Positions 1-7,884 of a DNA stretch of 64,000 bases are shown one piece after another. The notes beneath the pieces are model-generated. The model was not told the DNA's origin and searched no databases. It worked only from the letters and a program-made list of their open reading frames with translations. Every line of letters begins with the position of its first letter. Within the stretch, counting starts at the first letter, position 1. This stretch comes from Micromonospora vinacea. Lineage in GTDB: Bacteria; Actinomycetota; Actinomycetes; Mycobacteriales; Micromonosporaceae. The stretch is from the NCBI RefSeq assembly GCF_015751785.1, contig NZ_JADOTY010000001.1, positions 434,001 through 498,000 of the forward strand, read 5' to 3'. The position numbers and the translations under genes were made by a program.

Positions 1-1
1 C

Positions 2-733
2 GGGGTGGTCGGCTACGACGGCCGCCCCGTGCTCCGGGACATCTCGCTCACCGTCACCGCCGGCGAGGTGGTCGCGATCCTCGGCGCCAACGGCTCCGGC
101 AAGTCCACCCTGATCCGCGCCGTGCTCGGGCTGGTGCCGATCAGCGCCGGCTCGGTCACCCTCTTCGACCGGCCGTTGCGCCGTTTCCGGCAGTGGGCGC
201 GCATCGGGTACGTCCCGCAGCGCCTGGGCGCCGGCGGCGGCGTGCCGGCCACCGTCCGCGAGGTGGTGGCCTCCGGCCGGCTGGCCCGTCGGGGGGTGCT
301 GCGTCCGCCCGGTCGGGCCGACCGGTCCGCCGTCGACGACGCGCTGCGCGCCGTCGGGCTCGCCGACCGGGCCGGTGACCCGGTGTCCACGCTCTCCGGC
401 GGCCAGCAGCAGCGCACCCTGATCGCCCGCGCCCTGGCCGGCCAGCCCGAACTGCTGGTCCTCGACGAGCCCACCGCCGGGGTGGACGCGGCCAGCCAGG
501 AGGCGTTCGCCGGCGCGCTGCGCGACTTCGTCGCCGACGGCGGAACGGTGCTGCTGGTCGCCCACGAACTGGGCCCGCTGCGACCGGTGATCAGCCGGGC
601 TGTCGTCGTCCACGAGGGTCGCATCGCGCACGACGGCGCGGTGCCGGACCCGGCCGGCCATCACGCGGAGCCCGACCACGACCACGTGCACCCGCACTGC
701 TACGACGAGCCCGCCGGGCTGTGGAGCAACTGA
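2..733 (+). CDS. znuC: Zinc/manganese ABC transporter ATP-binding protein, 5' end missing
   Basis: ATPase of a metal-chelate-type (zinc or manganese) ABC importer, energising the permease encoded 3 bp downstream. The visible part carries Walker A (GANGSGKST), the ABC signature LSGGQQQR, Walker B LLVLDEPTAGVD and the switch histidine in VAHE. The C-terminal tail is rich in histidine and acidic residues (HHAEPDHDHVHPH), which fits a metal-handling protein. The reading frame is open to the left edge, and only a few residues precede the first beta strand, so the true start lies outside the window. Zinc is favoured over manganese because a SmtB-type sensor and Zur follow in the same direction. Confidence 0.9.
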   Translation, partial: GVVGYDGRPVLRDISLTVTAGEVVAILGANGSGKSTLIRAVLGLVPISAGSVTLFDRPLRRFRQWARIGYVPQRLGAGGGVPATVREVVASGRLARRGVLRPPGRADRSAVDDALRAVGLADRAGDPVSTLSGGQQQRTLIARALAGQPELLVLDEPTAGVDAASQEAFAGALRDFVADGGTVLLVAHELGPLRPVISRAVVVHEGRIAHDGAVPDPAGHHAEPDHDHVHPHCYDEPAGLWSN

Positions 734-736
734 CAG

Positions 737-1603
737 ATGGAACTCTTCCAGTACCCCTACATGCAGCGCGCCCTGATCGGCGCGCTGGTGATCGGCCTGG
801 CCGCGCCGGCGCTCGGCATCTACCTGGTGCAGCGCCGGCTGGCGTTGATCGGCGACGGGGTGGGGCACGTGGCGCTGACCGGTGTCGGGGCGGGGCTGCT
901 GCTCAACCGCTCGCCGGTGCTGGTCGCGGTGATCGCCGCCACCCTCGGCGCGATCGCCATCGAGGTCGTCCGTGCCCGTGGGCGTACCTCCGGTGACCTG
1001 GCCCTGGCCCTGCTCTTCTACGGCGGCATCGCCGGTGGCGTACTCCTGGTCGGCCTCTCCGACGCGACCAGCGCGAACCTCAACGCCTACCTGTTCGGGT
1101 CGCTGACCACCATCTCGCCCGCCGACCTGACCACCATCGCGGTGCTCGGCGCGGCGATCCTGGTCACGATGATCGCGTTGCGGCCGGCGCTCTTCGCAGT
1201 CAGCCACGACGAGGAGTACGCCCGGGTCTCCGGCCTGCCGGTCCGCACCCTGAACCTGCTGATCGCGGTCGCCACCGCGGTCACCGTGACCATCGCCATG
1301 CGGGCCGTCGGAGTGCTGCTGATCAGCGCGTTGATGGTGGTGCCGGTCGCCACCGCCCAGCAGGTCACCCGGGGCTTCCGCAGCACGATGGCCGCCGCCA
1401 TGGCGCTCGGGCTCTTCGCCGCCGGCTCGGGTGTCTGGGTGGCGGCCACGGCGGACACCGCGCCGGGCGCCTCGGTGGTGCTGGTGGCGATCGCCTCGTT
1501 CCTGGTGGTGGCCGTGACCGGGGCGGTCTGGCGGGTCGTACGCCGCCGGACGACGCCGACCGCCGCGCCGGCACCGGAACCGCACGAGGTCGTGCTGAGC
1601 TGA
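737..1603 (+). CDS. znuB: Zinc/manganese ABC transporter permease
   Basis: Integral membrane permease of the ABC-3 family (ZnuB/MntB/TroC). The 288-residue protein has about eight or nine hydrophobic helices and the family pattern LIGDGVGHVALTGVG in the second helix region. It starts with ATG 3 bp after the ATPase stop, so the two are co-transcribed and form one importer. The substrate-binding protein presumably lies upstream of the window. Length is normal for the family. Zinc specificity is inferred from the neighbouring zinc sensors, not from the permease itself. Confidence 0.9.
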   Translation: MELFQYPYMQRALIGALVIGLAAPALGIYLVQRRLALIGDGVGHVALTGVGAGLLLNRSPVLVAVIAATLGAIAIEVVRARGRTSGDLALALLFYGGIAGGVLLVGLSDATSANLNAYLFGSLTTISPADLTTIAVLGAAILVTMIALRPALFAVSHDEEYARVSGLPVRTLNLLIAVATAVTVTIAMRAVGVLLISALMVVPVATAQQVTRGFRSTMAAAMALGLFAAGSGVWVAATADTAPGASVVLVAIASFLVVAVTGAVWRVVRRRTTPTAAPAPEPHEVVLS

Positions 1604-1634
1604 GCCTGATCAGCGGGACGTCGGTGGTATTGGT

Positions 1635-1640
1635 TACCGT
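1635..1640 (+). promoter_or_regulatory. Candidate -10 box for leaderless smtB-type gene
   Basis: TACCGT matches the actinobacterial TANNNT -10 consensus and ends 6 nt before the ATG of the ArsR-family gene. That is the spacing expected if transcription begins at the start codon. No convincing -35 hexamer is visible. It implies that the two sensors can be transcribed apart from znuCB. Confidence 0.4.
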
Positions 1641-1646
1641 TGCGGA

Positions 1647-1946
1647 ATGACCAGCGCGACAGGCTACGACGGGTTCGACGGGGCCAGCGAGTTGCTCCGC
1701 GCCCTGTCCGCGCCCATCCGGCTGGCGATCGTCAGTGAGCTGGCCGGCGGCGAGCGGTGCGTGCACGAGTTGGTGGAGAAGCTCGGCGCGGCGCAACCAC
1801 TGGTCTCCCAGCACCTGCGGGTGCTGCGCGGGGCGGGCGTGGTGCGCGGCTCCCGTCGAGGCCGGGAGATCGCCTACAGCCTGGTCGACGAGCACGTCGC
1901 GCACATCGTGGCGGACGCGGTCAGTCACGCCGGGGAGGGATCATGA
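1647..1946 (+). CDS. ArsR/SmtB-family zinc-responsive repressor
   Basis: A 99-residue winged-helix repressor. The recognition helix region reads QPLVSQHLRVLRGAG, typical of ArsR/SmtB proteins. The C-terminal helix carries the exact alpha-5 metal-site pattern D-x-H-x10-H-x2-E (Asp81, His83, His94, Glu97), which in SmtB and its zinc-sensing relatives binds zinc and releases DNA. The gene overlaps zur by 4 bp (ATGA), so translation is coupled. The pair matches the smtB-zur (Rv2358-Rv2359) arrangement of M. tuberculosis, where SmtB represses the operon when zinc is low. That regulatory role is inferred here. Confidence 0.9.
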   Translation: MTSATGYDGFDGASELLRALSAPIRLAIVSELAGGERCVHELVEKLGAAQPLVSQHLRVLRGAGVVRGSRRGREIAYSLVDEHVAHIVADAVSHAGEGS

Positions 1947-2341
1947 GCGAGAGCAGCGCCGCGGTGCGCAACACCCGGCAGCGTTCGGCGGTAAGCGCGC
2001 TGCTGGGCGAGATGGAGGGCTTCCACAGCGCCCAGGACCTGCACGCGATGCTGCGGCAGCGCGGCGAGCGGGTCGGCCTGACCACCGTCTACCGCACCCT
2101 CCAGGGGCTCGCCGACGCCGGTGAGATCGACGTGATGCGTCCGCCGGGCGGCGAGCACCTCTACCGCCGGTGCAGCGAGGGGCACCACCATCACCTGGTC
2201 TGCCGGGTGTGTGGGCGTACGGTCGAGGTGGCCGGCCCCGCCGTGGAGAGCTGGGCCGACCGGGTCGCCGCGCAGCACGGCTACGCCGACGTCAGCCACA
2301 CCCTGGAGATCTTCGGCACCTGCCCGACCTGCGTCCGCTGA
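1943..2341 (+). CDS. zur: Zinc uptake regulator Zur (Fur family)
   Basis: Fur-family repressor of zinc uptake genes, 132 residues. The N-terminal winged helix contains the Fur pattern GLTTVYRTLQGL (residues 45-56). The metal-binding half has a histidine cluster (residues 81-84) and the structural zinc site Cys87, Cys90, Cys127, Cys130. The ATG lies inside the 3' end of the preceding repressor gene; longer upstream starts would run through that gene in another frame and are rejected. The combination znuCB-smtB-zur points to a self-contained zinc homeostasis locus. No palindromic Zur box is visible inside the window; it may lie upstream of znuC. Confidence 0.93.
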   Translation: MSESSAAVRNTRQRSAVSALLGEMEGFHSAQDLHAMLRQRGERVGLTTVYRTLQGLADAGEIDVMRPPGGEHLYRRCSEGHHHHLVCRVCGRTVEVAGPAVESWADRVAAQHGYADVSHTLEIFGTCPTCVR

Positions 2342-2661
2342 CCCGGCGCACGGCCCTCGTCCAACGCGACTGGTCCAACAGAACGCCCGATCCCCGTTGC
2401 TGACCACGCGCCGCGCAGCCCTGACACGCGAAGGTCCTCGCCCCAGAATGCCAGGGACCGCTCTGCCTGCGTTTACACGCCGAAGCGTCGCATTACATTG
2501 CTGTGCTTCAATCTGATCCCATGGGATCCGCCGGCCTTGAAGTGGCACGTTGTTGCGAATTTCCGGTAACGATCGGCAGGCGGGCGAGCTGCAGCGCCCC
2601 GGCGAGCCAGGCATTGAGAATTGGGTGCCTGCCGTAGGAGCGGCACTCGTACTCTCTCTGG
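2342..2661. other. Intergenic stretch, 320 bp, no gene seen
   Basis: No open frame with actinobacterial codon bias is present on either strand. The right half, and the gene that follows, are less G/C rich than the surroundings. The only element I can point to is the -10 box of the next gene at 2650-2655. Confidence 0.5.
2650..2655 (+). promoter_or_regulatory. Candidate -10 box for methyltransferase gene
   Basis: TACTCT ends 6 nt before the GTG start at 2662, matching TANNNT with leaderless spacing. No Shine-Dalgarno sequence is needed, and none is visible, which supports this start choice. Confidence 0.45.
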
Positions 2662-3465
2662 GTGAGCGAGAGCAATGACTACGTGAGGCTGCGAGAAACT
2701 TTCAACGAGGACGCTGAACGGTATGACCGTGCGCGGCCCCGGTACCCGGCACAGATGTTCGATGATCTCGCTGCGGCCGGCGTAGCGCCCGATGCAAGGG
2801 TGTTGGAGATCGGCTGTGGCACCGGACAGGCGACCGTGCCGCTGGCGGAACGGGGCTACCGGATCGTGGCCGTCGAGTTGGGCGCAGACATGGCTGCTGT
2901 GGCTCGGCGAAACCTTGCCGGCTCCGACTCGGTGGAGGTGGTGACGGCAGCGTTCGAGGAGTGGCCCTTGCCTGCGGAACCGTTCGACGTGGTCCTCTCC
3001 GCGACGGCGTTTCACTGGATCGATCCGGCCGTGCGGGTGTCGAAGTCTGCTGACGCCTTGCGTCTCGGTGGTCTGCTGGCCACCGTGGGAACCCACCACA
3101 TCGCCGGTGGCACCTGGACCGAGGCGTTCTTCGTTGAGATTCAGAAGCTTTACGAGCGCTTCGATCCGTCGACCCCACCGGGCCTGCGTCTTGAAGGTGC
3201 TCCAGACATTCCGGAGGACGATCGGGAGCTGACCTCGTCGGAGCGGTTCGGGCCTGCGAGCTTCTACCGATACGAGTGGGAGTTGCCGTACTCGACAGCG
3301 GACTACCTGGATCTGCTGTTGACCTACTCCGGCCACCGTGCCTTGCCGGACGCGCAGCAGAGCGCATTGCTGAACTCCATCGCGCGGCTCATCGACGTCA
3401 ACTACGGGGGCCAAGTCGTCAAGCGCTACCTGACTGAGCTGAGGCTCGCCGAACGTGTCCGGTGA
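2662..3465 (+). CDS. Class I SAM-dependent methyltransferase
   Basis: A 267-residue methyltransferase of the class I (Rossmann) fold. Motif I is VLEIGCGTGQATVPLA near residues 46-61, followed by an acidic beta-2 end (VAVELG) and the motif IV region FDVVLSATAFHWID. The HWID pattern is typical of the Methyltransf_11/UbiE-like group acting on small molecules, but the substrate cannot be read from the sequence. Codon third positions contain noticeably more A and T than in neighbouring genes, which may mean acquisition by transfer. The gene has its own probable leaderless promoter and no operon partner. Confidence 0.8.
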   Translation: MSESNDYVRLRETFNEDAERYDRARPRYPAQMFDDLAAAGVAPDARVLEIGCGTGQATVPLAERGYRIVAVELGADMAAVARRNLAGSDSVEVVTAAFEEWPLPAEPFDVVLSATAFHWIDPAVRVSKSADALRLGGLLATVGTHHIAGGTWTEAFFVEIQKLYERFDPSTPPGLRLEGAPDIPEDDRELTSSERFGPASFYRYEWELPYSTADYLDLLLTYSGHRALPDAQQSALLNSIARLIDVNYGGQVVKRYLTELRLAERVR

Positions 3466-3580
3466 ATCGCTTCCATCGGTAGCGGTCGTCGGATTCACCA
3501 GAGTGCACGTGCATTCGGCCAAGTCCTGGTTGAACGGCGACGGGTGCCCCGCCGCGTCCGTTCGTGGCACGCTGGCCGAC

Positions 3581-4189
3581 GTGAAAATCTATGCCGATCG
3601 GTTCCCGACCGCCGCCCGTCAGTTGCTCACCGATCTGCTCGTCGTCGCCTGGGTGTACGTGGCGATCCGCGGCGCGCTGTGGCTGCACGACCTGGTGCAG
3701 AAGCTCGCCGTGCCGGGGCAGAAGTTGGAGGGCGCCGGCAGCGGGCTCGCCGACAACCTGGGCGACGCCGGCAGCAAGGTCGGCCGGGTGCCACTGGTCG
3801 GCGACGAACTCACCGCACCGTTCCAGCGCGCCGCCGACGCCGCCCGATCGCTCGCCGACGCCGGCCGCGACCAGCAGCAACTGGTCGACCAGCTCGCCCT
3901 GGCCCTCGCCATCGCGGTGCTGATCTTCCCACTCGGCATCGTGCTGTTCGGCTGGCTGCCGCTGCGGGTCCGCTGGATGCGCCGGGCCGGATCGGCGACG
4001 AAGCTGGCTGCCGGGCCAGCCGGCCGGGACCTGCTCGCCCTGCGCGCGCTGGCCACCCAGCCACTGGGCAAACTGACCCGGATCGGTCCGGACGTCGCCG
4101 AGGCGTGGCGGCGCGGCGACGACGCGACAGTCGACGCCCTGGCCGCCCTGGAGCTGCGCCAACTCGGCCTCCGCGGCCGGGGCCGCTAA
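3581..4189 (+). CDS. Hypothetical membrane protein with two transmembrane segments
   Basis: I do not recognise a named family. From GTG 3581 the protein has 202 residues. A hydrophobic segment near residues 13-33 is followed by an extended Ala/Gly/Asp-rich region of about 70 residues. A second membrane span (ALALAIAVLIFPLGIVLFG) and a basic cytoplasmic-type tail complete it. An upstream in-frame GTG at 3455 would overlap the methyltransferase and add a segment without codon bias. The start at 3581 is preceded by CACGCT, a weak -10 match, 7 nt upstream. A small membrane protein gene follows after 9 bp. Confidence 0.7.
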   Translation: MKIYADRFPTAARQLLTDLLVVAWVYVAIRGALWLHDLVQKLAVPGQKLEGAGSGLADNLGDAGSKVGRVPLVGDELTAPFQRAADAARSLADAGRDQQQLVDQLALALAIAVLIFPLGIVLFGWLPLRVRWMRRAGSATKLAAGPAGRDLLALRALATQPLGKLTRIGPDVAEAWRRGDDATVDALAALELRQLGLRGRGR

Positions 4190-4192
4190 GGT
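4187..4192 (+). promoter_or_regulatory. Candidate -10 box for the 55-residue membrane protein
   Basis: TAAGGT overlaps the stop codon of the preceding gene and ends 6 nt before the GTG at 4199. This is the common leaderless arrangement in this window. Confidence 0.4.
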
Positions 4193-4198
4193 CGTCGG

Positions 4199-4366
4199 GT
4201 GTTCTACTTCCTTGTCGTCATCGCCGTCCTGCTGCTCGGCTACGCCGCCGTCCTGGTCTCCTTCGTACGCCGGGGCAAGAAGATCCCACCCGCGGCGTAC
4301 CTGGCCCTGGCCGGGCTCAACGGTCTGATCCTGGCGGGAGTGCTGGCCTGGGCGGTCTCCCGCTGA
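4199..4366 (+). CDS. Small two-span membrane protein, 55 residues
   Basis: A short gene with clear codon bias that is easily missed because of its size. The product starts MFYFLVVIAVLLLGYAAVL (first membrane span) and has a positively charged turn FVRRGKKIPP. It ends with a second span (LALAGLNGLILAGVLAWAV) and a C-terminal Ser-Arg. This is a helical hairpin with a cytoplasmic-type basic loop. The gene begins 9 bp after a two-span membrane protein, so the two may work together. It converges on the acyl-CoA dehydrogenase gene with a 25-bp gap. Function unknown. Confidence 0.7.
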   Translation: MFYFLVVIAVLLLGYAAVLVSFVRRGKKIPPAAYLALAGLNGLILAGVLAWAVSR

Positions 4367-4391
4367 TCCGCATCAGCCCGCGCGGCGGGGT

Positions 4392-6389
4392 TTACGGCTT
4401 CGGGGGGATGCGGCGGCGGACGTCCTCGGCGGTGGACGGGCCGGGCGACCACTGGGCCACCCAGGGCAGTTCGTCGGACGGGGTGAGCACACCCTCCTCC
4501 AGGCCCGCGTAGCGGCCGGCGAGGATGCGCTTCGCGGCGGCGGTGTCGACCGAGTCGGTGTTGTCCCAGAGTGCGGCGAACAGGGCGTCCACCCGCACCC
4601 GCGCCTGCCGGCAGAACAGGTCGGCCAGCTCGACGTTCTCCGGGCGGCTGTCCCGTTCGGCGGTGGCCCGGACGCAGACCGCTGACATCGCGAACAACTC
4701 GGCCCCGATGTCCACCACCCGGCCGAGGAACGCCTGCTTCCGCTCCATCTTTCCCTGCCAGCGGGACATCGCGTAGAACGTCGACCGGGCCAGCTTGCGC
4801 GACGAGCGCTCCACCTGCCGCAGGTGCGCGGCGAGCGGGCCGAAGTCGGCGTACGCCGACGGGCTCTGCCCCCGGCCCACGGCCAGGGTGGGTAGCCACT
4901 TCGCGTAGAAGGCGCCCGCTCGCGCGCCGGCTCGGGCCTTGCGGCGCAGCCCCGCGTCCGGGTCGATGATGTCGCCGGCCACCGACAGGTGGGCGTCGAC
5001 CGCCTCCCGCGCGATCAGCAGGTGCATGATCTCGGTGGAGCCCTCGAAGATCCGGTTGATCCGCAGGTCGCGCAGCATCTGCTCGACGGCAGCCGGGCGT
5101 TCGCCGCGGGCGGCCAGTGAGTCGGCCGTCTCGTAGCCTCGTCCGCCCCGGATCTGGATCAACTCGTCGGCGATCTTCCAGGCCATCTCGCTGGCGTACA
5201 GCTTGACCAGCGCCGCTTCGATCCGGATGTCGTTGCGGTCGTCGTCGGCGAGCAGGCAGCAGAGGTCGAGCATGGTTTCCATGCCGTACGTGGTGGCGGC
5301 GATGAAGGAGAGCTTCTGCGCGACCGCCTCGTGCTCGCCGACCGGCCGTCCCCACTGGACCCGGTCGGCGGCCCATCCCCGGGCCACGTTCAACGCCCAC
5401 TTGCCGGCGCCCACGCACATGGCGGGCAGCGAGAGCCGGCCGGTGTTCAGAGTGGTCAGGGCGATCTTCAGCCCCTTGCCCTCGCCGCCGATGACGTTCT
5501 CGGCGGGGACGATCACGTCGTGGAACCGGGTCAGGCTGTTCTCCAGCCCGCGCAGGCCGATGAACTCGTTGCGCCGCTCGACGGTGATGCCGGGGCTGTC
5601 GCCGTCCACCACGAACGCGGTGATCCCGCCGCGACGTCCCTCCGTGGCGGGCACCCGGGCCATCACCACCAGCAGGGTGGCCACGATGCCGTTGGTGGCC
5701 CAGAGCTTCACCCCGTTGAGCCGGTAACCGGTGCCGTCCTCGGTGGGCTCGGCGATGGTGCCCAGCCGGGCCGGGTCGGAGCCGACGTCGGGCTCGGTGA
5801 GCAGGAACGCGGACACCTCGCCGGCGGCGAGCCGGGGCAGGAAGCGTTGCTTCTGCTCGGCGGTGCCGAACATCTTCAGCGGCTGTGGCACCCCGATCGA
5901 CTGGTGCGCCGAGAGCAGCGCGCCGATGGCCGGGCTGACCGAGCCGGCGAGCATGAGCGCCCGGCAGTAGTGCAGGTTGCTCAGCCCGAGCCCGCCGTAC
6001 TTCCGGTCGATCTTCATGCCGAACGCGCCGAGGTCGGCCAGGCCGTGGAACACCGAGTCGGGTATGGACGCGTCCCGTTCGATGGCCTCGCCATCCACCT
6101 CGGAGGTCAGGAAGGCGCGGAACCGAGCAAGGAACTCCCCCGCGCGCGCCACGTCGTCCGGATCGGATTGGGGCCACGGGTCGATGAGGTCGAGCCGGAA
6201 CCGGCCGAGGAACAGCTCCTTGCCGAAGCTGGGCCGGTCCCAGGTGGACTCGCGGGCGGCCTCGGCGACCTGCCGGGCCTCCTTCTCGGTGACCTGCCCG
6301 GCTTCCGCGGGCAGCGGCGCGGCGGCACCGGCCGTGGTTTCGGAGTCGGGGCCGTCCGGTGCCGGTCGGCCGTCCTGCGTCGTGGTCAC
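4392..6389 (-). CDS. Acyl-CoA dehydrogenase family protein, long (VLCAD-like) form
   Basis: FAD-dependent dehydrogenase that introduces a 2,3-double bond into acyl-CoA for beta-oxidation. At about 665 residues it is much longer than the usual 380-400. The first 100 residues and a C-terminal extension of about 200 residues resemble the VLCAD/ACAD9 architecture. FAD/substrate motifs visible include FLLTEPDVGSDPARL and LWATNGIVATL. The catalytic base is expected in RIFEGSTEIM, the counterpart of the YEGTND/FEGTND loop. GTG 6389 has a GAGGGGG ribosome-binding site; a GTG at 6443 would add 18 residues and is an alternative. Monocistronic. The length suggests long-chain substrates, possibly at the membrane. 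Confidence 0.88.
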   Translation of the reverse strand: MTTTQDGRPAPDGPDSETTAGAAAPLPAEAGQVTEKEARQVAEAARESTWDRPSFGKELFLGRFRLDLIDPWPQSDPDDVARAGEFLARFRAFLTSEVDGEAIERDASIPDSVFHGLADLGAFGMKIDRKYGGLGLSNLHYCRALMLAGSVSPAIGALLSAHQSIGVPQPLKMFGTAEQKQRFLPRLAAGEVSAFLLTEPDVGSDPARLGTIAEPTEDGTGYRLNGVKLWATNGIVATLLVVMARVPATEGRRGGITAFVVDGDSPGITVERRNEFIGLRGLENSLTRFHDVIVPAENVIGGEGKGLKIALTTLNTGRLSLPAMCVGAGKWALNVARGWAADRVQWGRPVGEHEAVAQKLSFIAATTYGMETMLDLCCLLADDDRNDIRIEAALVKLYASEMAWKIADELIQIRGGRGYETADSLAARGERPAAVEQMLRDLRINRIFEGSTEIMHLLIAREAVDAHLSVAGDIIDPDAGLRRKARAGARAGAFYAKWLPTLAVGRGQSPSAYADFGPLAAHLRQVERSSRKLARSTFYAMSRWQGKMERKQAFLGRVVDIGAELFAMSAVCVRATAERDSRPENVELADLFCRQARVRVDALFAALWDNTDSVDTAAAKRILAGRYAGLEEGVLTPSDELPWVAQWSPGPSTAEDVRRRIPPKP

Positions 6390-6493
6390 GGCTGCCCCCT
6401 CGAAGCTCGGTGCGGCTGCGTCGACGTGCGCGACTACCGCCACGCTACCCCCGGTTGTTACCCAGGGGTAGCGCTGCGTGAAGATCGGCCTGG

Positions 6494-6997
6494 TCAGTGA
6501 CCGTTGATCGTGTCCGGGTCGTCGTCATCGTCGTCGATGTCATCCTCACCCCAGTTGCGCCGGGCGAACGGCAGGGCCACCCAGAACGTGAGGAACCAGA
6601 TTCCGGCCAAGGAGCTGAGCACGAAGGCGATCGGCCGGTCCAGCACGAAGTCGGTGATCAGCAGCACCGCGCTGACCATCGCGATCAGCATGAAGGCGAG
6701 GCCGCCGGTGGCCATCCGGTGCGCGAAACGGACCAGCTCCGGTTTGCGCCCCTGCCGGAACAGCGCCCGGTGGAACGCCACCGGCGAGATGATCAGCGCG
6801 GTGGCGGCCGCCGCCGCGAGCAACGCCACGATGTAGACGTCCCGCTGAAACTCCGTGGTCCTGGTGAACCCGTTACTGAACGGCAGGGTGAGCAGGAAGG
6901 CGAAGAGGATCTGCACGCCGGTCTGGGCGACCCGCAACTCCTGCAGCAGGTCGGCGAAGTTGCGCTGCCAGCGCTGCTTCTCGGTCTCCTTGGACAC
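6494..6997 (-). CDS. DUF6328-type membrane protein
   Basis: A 167-residue protein with four predicted membrane helices, matching my recollection of actinobacterial DUF6328 proteins. The N-terminal region WQRNFADLLQELRVAQTG precedes the first span, and the C-terminus ends in a strongly acidic stretch with five or more consecutive Asp residues. Function is unknown for the family. It is probably transcribed alone; the region upstream (6998-7134) separates it from the SIS gene in the same orientation. Confidence 0.75.
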   Translation of the reverse strand: MSKETEKQRWQRNFADLLQELRVAQTGVQILFAFLLTLPFSNGFTRTTEFQRDVYIVALLAAAAATALIISPVAFHRALFRQGRKPELVRFAHRMATGGLAFMLIAMVSAVLLITDFVLDRPIAFVLSSLAGIWFLTFWVALPFARRNWGEDDIDDDDDDPDTINGH

Positions 6998-7134
6998 GCG
7001 CTACCTCCGGTGAGACGCTACTGCCGGCGGTCCCGGCCGCCGGCAGCAACGCCAATGCCCCACCCGGCCGAGCGCGAAACAGGTTCACGACATCTGCCGT
7101 TCATTTCCGGGACGCAAGTCGGCCGCCAGAGGCG

Positions 7135-7884
7135 TCAGGACCCGCGTCGGATCCGGCCCGCGTACCGCGCTTCCAGCTCGTTGTTGTGCGCGTCGCCGTC
7201 CGGGATGTTCGCCGACAGGTAGACCGGGGGCCGCTCCCCCGCCGCCAACAACCGCGCCACCACCTCCACTGTCACCTGCTGCGCCAGCAGCGCCGCGGTG
7301 ATCGAGGAGACCGCGCCGACCGCGCCGCCGCCGGGCAGGGGCAGCGTTGCGTCGCCGTACGGCGCGCCGTTGTCGAGCACCACGTCGGCGAGGTCGCTCA
7401 GCTTGCGGCCGGACGGGTGCCGGGAGGTCATCCGGCCGGAGTGCTGGGCCGAGGTGATCGCCACCAGCCCGTGACCGTGCTCCTTCACCAGCGTGGCGAA
7501 CTCCACCATCGCGCCGTTGACCCCGGAGTTCGAGGCGAGCACGAAGACGTCGGTGGGGCGCACCGGGGCCAGCTCGTAGAGGCGGTGCGCGATGGCCGGG
7601 TCCCGTTCCAGCAGCGGGCCGAGACGTTCGGCCGGTTCGCCGCCGAGCAGAACCAGGTCGCGTAGCGCGATCCGGTTGGTCGGCACGAGACCGCCGGCCC
7701 GTCCGGCGATCTCCATGGCGAGGGCCTCCGAGTGCCCGGTGCCGAACGCGTGCACCACGCCGTCGGCCCGGACGGCCTCGGCGATCAGGTCGGCGGCCCG
7801 CCCCACCGCCTCCCGCTGACTGGCGGCCACCCGGCCGATCGTCTCGGTCACCACGGCCAGGTAGTCCTCGGCACTCACCGTCAT
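7135..7884 (-). CDS. SIS-domain (phosphosugar-binding) protein, COG4821/UPF0309-like
   Basis: A single SIS (sugar isomerase) domain protein of 249 residues. The phosphosugar-binding loops are visible as FGTGHSEALAMEIAGRAGG near residues 44-62 and VLASNSGVNGAMVEFA near residue 120. Proteins of this group bind phosphorylated amino or keto sugars and isomerise or deaminate them; the substrate here is unknown. Its ATG lies inside the stop of the upstream acetyltransferase (ATGA overlap), so both proteins are made from one mRNA with coupled translation. The pairing suggests amino-sugar chemistry. Confidence 0.85.
   Translation of the reverse strand: MTVSAEDYLAVVTETIGRVAASQREAVGRAADLIAEAVRADGVVHAFGTGHSEALAMEIAGRAGGLVPTNRIALRDLVLLGGEPAERLGPLLERDPAIAHRLYELAPVRPTDVFVLASNSGVNGAMVEFATLVKEHGHGLVAITSAQHSGRMTSRHPSGRKLSDLADVVLDNGAPYGDATLPLPGGGAVGAVSSITAALLAQQVTVEVVARLLAAGERPPVYLSANIPDGDAHNNELEARYAGRIRRGS

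Noticed and set aside
2473..3570. A 365-codon minus-strand frame opposite the methyltransferase
   Set aside because: The plus-strand frame has intact methyltransferase motifs; the minus-strand product has none.
4392..6389. Splitting the acyl-CoA dehydrogenase into two genes because of its length
   Set aside because: Codon bias and the frame are continuous, and the C-terminal extension matches the layout of VLCAD/ACAD9-type enzymes.
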